The notes under the pieces: model-generated
Databases searched by the model: none
What the model was told of the DNA's origin: nothing
Seen by the model: the letters and a program-made list of their open reading frames with translations, nothing else
Translations under genes and position numbers: made by a program
In this document: positions 58,300-64,000 of the stretch, one piece after another
Position numbering within the stretch: the stretch's first letter is position 1
Layout: every line of letters begins with the position of its first letter
Assembly (NCBI GenBank): GCA_051453625.1
Contig: JBOZIK010000001.1
Location: forward strand, 44,096,012-44,160,011
Origin: Welwitschia mirabilis
Taxonomy: Eukaryota; Gnetophyta; Gnetopsida; Welwitschiales
Direction of reading: 5' to 3'
DNA: 64,000 nt

Positions 58300-60111
58300 A
58301 CTTATAATCAACACAAATCTTTTTTCTATAGAGTAGGTGACTATGAATGGATAGAGCCACATCTGTATCATAGGTGTAAAGATTAAATTATGCAAAAATA
58401 TGTTCCTAATTGGCAAATTTCTAATATCATTCATATTTATCATGGTTGTGTTTGTAGAGGTTATTTTAGAGATATAAAATAGTTATGAAATTCTTCATTC
58501 TGGTTTTTATTAGTCCATTCTTTTTTAGGATTCTTTTGATTTTTCTAGAAGGTATAATCCTTATTAGCAATATGATATCCTTATTCATGTTCAGGANNNN
58601 NNNNNNNNNNNNNNNNNNNNNNNNNNNNNNNNNNNNNNNNNNNNNNNNNNNNNNNNNNNNNNNNNNNNNNNNNNNNNNNNNNNNNNNNNNNNNNNNNNNN
58701 NNNNNNNNNNNNNNNNNNNNNNNNNNNNNNNNNNNNNNNNNNNNNNNNNNNNNNNNNNNNNNNNNNNNNNNNNNNNNNNNNNNNNNNNNNNNNNNNNNNN
58801 NNNNNNNNNNNNNNNNNNNNNNNNNNNNNNNNNNNNNNNNNNNNNNNNNNNNNNNNNNNNNNNNNNNNNNNNNNNNNNNNNNNNNNNNNNNNNNNNNNNN
58901 NNNNNNNNNNNNNNNNNNNNNNNNNNNNNNNNNNNNNNNNNNNNNNNNNNNNNNNNNNNNNNNNNNNNNNNNNNNNNNNNNNNNNNNNNNNNNNNNNNNN
59001 NNNNNNNNNNNNNNNNNNNNATATAAAATAGTTATTGAATTCTTCATTCTGGTTTCTATTAGTCTATTCTTTTTTAGGATTCTTTTGATTTTGCTAGAAG
59101 GTATAATCCTTATCAGCAATATGATATCCTTATTCATGTTCAGGATATGCCCCTTAGACCTATTCTTAAATGTAAACCTTTTGACTATTGGGGTATTAAT
59201 TGTATAGGCCCTATTCCCCCACCTTCTCATGATAAACATTACATTTTAGTGGCTATAGATTATATTATTAAGTGGGTTGAAGCTATTCCTCCTTCTTTGA
59301 ATGATTCCCAAACTATTTATCATTTTCTTAAAACTAATATTTTTCAAATATTTGGTTCTCCTAAGATTATCATTAGTGATCAAGGAACTCATTTTATTAA
59401 TTAGCATTTTAGTTTATAAATTAGAATAGAACATAGAGTAGCTTGCGTTTATCATCCTTAGATCAATGAATAGGCTCAAAATGCAAATAGAGAAATTAAG
59501 AAAATGTTGCAAAAACTTATCTTTGTTTATAAAAAATATTGGGCTTCTAAGCTTAATGATATTCTTTGGGCTTATCATACTAATTGGCACAATTCACTTG
59601 GTCTTTTACCCTATGAACTTTTATATGGAAAAGTTTATGTTTTACCTATTGATGTGTGACATAACTCTTATTGTGCTTCTTATCAACTTAATCTTATACA
59701 TTTTTATGAAAACCTTAAATATAGATTAGTCCAATTAGACCACCTTGCTAAAAAATATACTCATTCTATACAATATTAGTTAATCTATAAAGCCTAAGCC
59801 AAGTTCAAACATGATAAAAAGTTACTTCATAAAAAGTTGAACTTGGTCGACTTGTCTTTTTATATAATACTAGAGTACATCATTTGAATAATAAGTTGAT
59901 CTCTAAATAGTTATATCCTTATCTTATAGAGAAAGTAAATCCTAATGGCTCTATTAAGATTTTCGACTTAGAGACTAAGAAGATTCAGAAAATTAATGAA
60001 CAAAGGTTGAAACTATATGAAACATCTTTCGATGCAACTTTGAACATGATGAAAGCACTTATTTTGGAGGTTCTTCTTGATGAGAAGGGCTTCCACCCTA
60101 TCATTGTTTAA
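58300..60111 (+). pseudogene. Integrase remnant of copy 2
   Basis: The N-terminal zinc region lies near 58440-58560 (HGCVCRG, ILHSGFY), with the distal Cys changed to Tyr (RYNPY). After the gap: MPLRPILKCKPFDYWGINCI from 59147, AIDYIIKWVEAIPP (first Asp), IFQIFGSPKIIISDQGTHF (second Asp) and a stop at 59402. Then YHP, stop, IN.QAQNANREIKKML near 59447-59510 (third catalytic Glu region). The C-terminal domain ends at a TAA (60109-60111) after QKINEQRLKLYE. Open stretches are longer than in copy 1. Stops replace Gln. Confidence 0.85.
58597..59020. other. Assembly gap (424 N) flanked by duplicated sequence
   Basis: 58472-58596 and 59021-59145 are 125-base segments about 95% alike. They are contig ends that overlap, from one or two alleles, so the integrase here is probably continuous and not interrupted. 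Confidence 0.9.
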
Positions 60112-62278
60112 ATTCTTTCTTAGCTTATTCCTTTGGTGAATGTTATGATGTCTCTTGATCATCTTTTAAACTTGACTTATGTATTGCTTTATGAAGTTTT
60201 CCAAGACTAGTATTCATACTTTGGCATTTTATAGTGGTAAGATTGGATTTACCTAATCTTAAGACATTCCCATATCTATGGAATTCACTTTAAAGGAAGA
60301 TGCCTTAGTTCCTGTGATTGTTTTTTTAATGGTGTAAGGTCTTTAGTTATTTAGAAATGTTCTTTTCTGTCTTTCATCTTACTTATTCACCTTTGTATTT
60401 TTGAATGTGTGATCATGTGGGAATTTTTTAGGGAAAAGAAAGAGAGAAAGGAAAAAAATAATGCTAATGATCTATCGTATTTATGCTTAAAAAAATACAT
60501 GATCACTATGATGTTCTATCACACAACAGTAATTTTTTCTAAAAGGAATCTTTAGTAGTGTTGGTGGTTATGGAAACTCCACTCGGGGATTGGTCATGCT
60601 TCATGGGTTATTACTTCTTTAACTATGCTTTCACTCCTCTTATCATAGAAAAGTTGTAATAAACTTTAAGTCTATGGGATAAGTGATGTTCGTAGTGTCA
60701 TTAGAGGTATTATTTATTTCCTATACTCTTAATATTCATACATGATCATTTTACTTTTGAGTATTTAGATGTGTTTGTGAGATGTGAGTAGATGAATTCA
60801 TCTTAGAGTAGCTTTTAATCTTATAATTCATTATTCTAAGCACTTGAGTTTTGATATCATCATAATTACTACCTTTTTCAGGTAGAACTTTATAGAGTTT
60901 ATACATTTGATCATCGATTTTTACTCAAGTGGCTTTATGATGTTTTTCTTGGGGGTTTACTAGGTTAAGATTTAAGATAGGTAAGCAATATTTTCCTTGT
61001 CCTTGTGTTTCTTTTCATTTTACTTTTTCTTTAGTTATTTAATTTCTTATTTTAAAGTTGTTTCCACATTTTCTCATCTTTATATAGGGCCTTATCATTT
61101 ATTAGTTTCTTTGCTATTCATTCATGTAATATCATTTGCATTTAAGCATTGGAATTAGTTAGAACATCTTTTATGTTTCATAGCTTTTATGAGATTCCTT
61201 TTACCTTTTAGAGTTTTATGATTTGTCTTGTTTTATTTTTCAGTTTGAGCACATTTGTTCATTCTTGATTATCAGGTTTCAACCTACTTAGTTCATTTTC
61301 TCAACCATTTTTAGTTGTTTTGAGTTCTTTTGCTTCATCTTGGTTTTCAGTATTTTCTTTTTCATTTCCTATTTTTCTAAGCTTTTTAATAAATTCTCAT
61401 ACTATGATTACCATATCTGAGCCTAACTTTCTTAGCTGACATCTTTATTTTTACAAAAATTTTAAAAGTCCCATCTTTCATCTAGATAACACTAGGTGAA
61501 TGATATATTAATTTTTTCTAAGAGTCATCCTAGGGCTGTCGTTTGGATGATGTGACTAGAAAATAGTATGATAAAATCATGGATCAAACACTTTTTCCTC
61601 ATTTTTCTTTATTTTCTTGTCATTTCTGCCTGTTCTTTTGAGAGATGATAATTCCATAGGACTGTGCCATTACCTTGAATTTTTCCTGATCAATTTCACT
61701 TCCAGAATTCCAAGTTTTTTGGAAATTTCTCAAAATGAAGTATGTTTGTTTTTTCCTCTTATTTTTCAATTTTTTCTCCCATTTTTAACCTTTTGATATG
61801 TAGTTTTTATGTATGTTTATCACTTTCTTGCACTCTTTGATTTGGAACTTACGGATTTGACTTTCACTATGTATTTTGAAAGTTATAATCAGTTGTGTGT
61901 TTTACAAGATAATTTTAACTTTCTATCTTTCACACTTGATTTCTCACAAATCATAGGTTGAAACGTAGAGATCCTTTAGGGAAAATTAATCAGTTTGATG
62001 TCTTCTATGATTCTACTACATTAAATTTTTGATTTAGGTACTTCGAATTTTTACCTTATGTGGGGTCCATGTAAAAAACTATTTTTCCATTTTTCATGCA
62101 TTTTGTAATTTTATTTTCATGATTAAGTAATATAGGACATAATGATACTTTTACGAGGGGAAAGGATGTATTTTCATTATTTTTCATAATTTTTTTTGAT
62201 TTTGGGGTTGAGCATCCATGTGACATATTTGACTTGTCTATGCTATTTCATGTAATTTTTTAACATATTTTTGACTAA
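60112..62278 (+). other. Spacer between pol and the extra ORF of copy 2
   Basis: Non-coding, about 2.2 kb, collinear with 2490-5436 of copy 1 but without its GA array. No frame is sustained in either copy. Confidence 0.75.
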
Positions 62279-63540
62279 GTAGGCCTTGTATGCATAGAGC
62301 TAGATAGGCTAAGGTTAAGGCCAAATCTATATAGTATAATGTAGGCCCTTTTATTCCATCAGAGGTTAAGTGTATGGAGCCTACACATCCTCTGCATTGA
62401 CATGGTAAATCATTGATTATTTAGATAATCTCCATCCTTGTCAAGCATCATTTTGAAGATTTCGTGAGCAGGATAGAACATGAGGTTGATTAGAGACTCT
62501 TAGATCTTTGGTTATAATGGATTTTGAATGCACAAGGGACATACTATGTATTAGAGTTGAGAGTTTTATGACATCATGCAGATGGAGCGATGCCTAGACT
62601 CTCATGATCACTTAGTCAACATGATCATAACATCTATATGGGACCACAAGATATCCATACTCCTACACTACATTACAGTAGTATAGATTTAGGTGGTGTG
62701 GAAAGTTTACATATTTATTTGGCCAGAGGAACCAAGGAGCACCAAGCATATGACACTGCATTAGACATCCTGACCAATTTGACATTGAACAGGCAAGGAG
62801 TTCTTGTTACCTAGTTGACCCTCACATATAGAGTTCTTCACAAAGGGCTAATCCAAAACATTAGCTCATCTTTTTATGATAGTCATGCTCTGATCATGCA
62901 TTTATAGATTTTGGTAGCTTTTAGGCAAGAAAAGCATATGGATCTATTGATGTTCATCTAGCGGAGACTCAGGTCAATGGTAAAGGTATAATAGTTATAG
63001 ACTCTATGTTATCCATGCCTCCTCTCAGTTTATTCACACAATTTGGAATACCAGAGCTCATGGATAAGAATCACCTTTCATATATTTAGACTTCCAATTC
63101 CTATCTACAAAACATCAGCATAGAGGTAGTAGAAGAGGTAGAGAGACCATAGGTATAGGGACTTGTAGTTGGTATTATACTTGAGTAGATCTAGGCCCTC
63201 ATGGTAGAGATCACCAAGACCATCAAAGGTTTTGTTAATTATGGCATCCACATTGTAGATCAGAGGATTTAAGCCCTAGATCAAAGGACTTAAACATTAG
63301 AGTGGAGGATGCTGAGAGTTGAGAGGAGAGTCTAAAACTCTAAGAATTAGATAGTTAACATGTGCCACTTCATTGTAATCATATAACAAAGTATTATAGT
63401 TGATATTCCAAAAGCCATTTATGTCTAGGGAGATGAGATATTTCCACATCTTTGGATCTCTATTTCCTTGCTGATCTTAAGCATCATCTATTTTCTCCCC
63501 CTGCACCTGAGCCAATTACATAGATAGAGTTTATTATGCA
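62279..63540 (+). pseudogene. Extra ORF of copy 2 in the env-like position
   Basis: Matches 5437-6624 of copy 1. Recognisable open pieces include QDIHTPTLHYSSIDLGGVES (about 62649-62708) and AYDTALDILTNLTLNRQGVL, then TYRVLHKGLIQNISSSFYDS (about 62749-62885). Stops and shifts occur about every 60-100 bases elsewhere. In copy 1 the matching part reads similarly (LIQNISL..HDSHAMVV-like near 5965-6010). Conserved content in two diverged copies means the master element carried a protein here. No fusion-protein features or membrane span can be read with confidence. Confidence 0.6.
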
Positions 63541-63545
63541 ATATT

Positions 63546-63553
63546 AAGGGAAG
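63546..63553 (+). other. Polypurine tract of copy 2
   Basis: AAGGGAAG before TGATTTTG, parallel to AAGGAGGGGAG before TGATTTAT in copy 1. Confidence 0.65.
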
Positions 63554-64000
63554 TGATTTTGTAATATTTTGTATCCCCCCTTCTATGTATTTTTGTATTA
63601 AAACTCATGGCTATATATATTATTGTGTTGCCAATTTATAGGTATTTGATGGGTTTTATGAGTTTTTTTGTAAGACTTTTATAAAGGTTTTAGTGCAAAT
63701 CTGAGGATTTTGGAGTTACAAGAGGAAATCTTAAAAAAGTGCATTTATTATTTGACGCATTTAAGGAACCTTCTGGTGAATAGAGTTTTTTATGATAAAA
63801 TAGATAAGTTTCTCCTCAAGAACAAGATTAAAGAAATCCATCATCCCCTCAGTTATCCACACGATAGACAGGACAATGACCCTGATGTGGACTGCTGAGT
63901 CATCACTTTTGGAGATATTTTGTAATGTATGAGTGCACGTAACTGCACCTTCTGTTTGTCCATTTATGTTATATTCCCTATAAATAAGGTCCCCTTTCTA
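63554..64000 (+). repeat. 3' LTR of copy 2, cut by window end
   Basis: Starts at TGATTTTGTAATATTTTG. Its first 75 bases match the copy 1 3' LTR; the next part matches the copy 2 5' LTR from about 51003. The frame at 63710-63898 is incidental. Confidence 0.65.
63979..63986 (+). promoter_or_regulatory. TATA box of the LTR
   Basis: TATAAATA followed by AGGTCCCC, in a pyrimidine-rich context typical of LTR promoters. The other LTRs have weaker forms (7578 and about 51505). Confidence 0.6.

Larger units (their letters stand above)
50950..64000 (+). mobile_element. Nearly complete but decayed Athila/Tat-type Ty3/gypsy retrotransposon, copy 2
   Basis: Order: 5' LTR, primer-binding site, leader, gag, protease (twice), RT, RNase H, integrase, spacer, extra ORF, polypurine tract, 3' LTR cut off by the window end. 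Visible length is about 13 kb, as expected for the large Athila/Tat elements. Every gene carries stops. The copy is collinear with 1-8334. The element starts immediately after the shugoshin-like remnant. Confidence 0.85.

Noticed and set aside
58466-59239. Frames of about 250 codons across the gap in the integrase
   Set aside because: The similar peptide ends come from the duplicated contig flanks and are antisense or off-frame to integrase.

Overview
This is nuclear DNA from a seed plant with a large, repeat-rich genome. Gene density is very low: one intact-looking gene in 64 kb. The background is AT-rich, and the mobile elements are old and riddled with stops. Most of those stops look like CAA/CAG to TAA/TAG or TGG to TAG changes, as expected when methylated cytosines decay. 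A gymnosperm fits best, but the sequence alone does not prove it. Ten N-runs mark a scaffolded draft assembly.

Layout. 1-8334 is the pol-to-3'-LTR part of a decayed Ty3/gypsy element of Athila/Tat type (copy 1, + strand). 8335-10810 is AT-rich and ends in a roughly 45-bp tandem array that runs into a gap. 10811-12420 is a short island of more balanced composition with gene-like but unrecognised fragments. 12990-14265 is a LINE 3' end (+). 15655-18780 is a low-copy, promoter-like block that matches the region upstream of the bHLH gene but has no gene behind it. 19390-23500 is a LINE (+), 23600-26330 a LINE on the opposite strand, and 28570-30420 another LINE (+).

30850-36900 is the genic island. 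It holds a three-exon bHLH transcription factor gene (CDS 33879-35460, 451 residues, subgroup Ia, related to FAMA and bHLH57/67/70), a long upstream region and a small unassigned ORF. 38090-38580 carries an SNF4/KIN-beta-gamma-like CBS-domain gene fragment on the minus strand. 40330-43070 holds a decayed minus-strand ORF with a long coiled coil. 43240-44490 has tandem repeats. 45214-46750 has a decayed ORF and a LINE C-terminal fragment. 49811-50948 is a decayed shugoshin-like gene.

From about 50950 to the window end lies a second, nearly complete Athila/Tat-type element (copy 2, + strand): 5' LTR, primer-binding site, gag, protease, RT, RNase H, integrase, a long spacer, an extra ORF in the env-like position, a polypurine tract and the start of the 3' LTR. 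Copies 1 and 2 are collinear from RT through the LTR, so each helps to interpret the other.

Only the bHLH gene looks functional. I found no clearly new working system. The most unusual items are the duplicated gag-protease module in copy 2, the shared extra ORF of both Athila copies, the orphan upstream block matching the bHLH promoter region, and two recognisable host-gene relics (SNF4-like and shugoshin-like).
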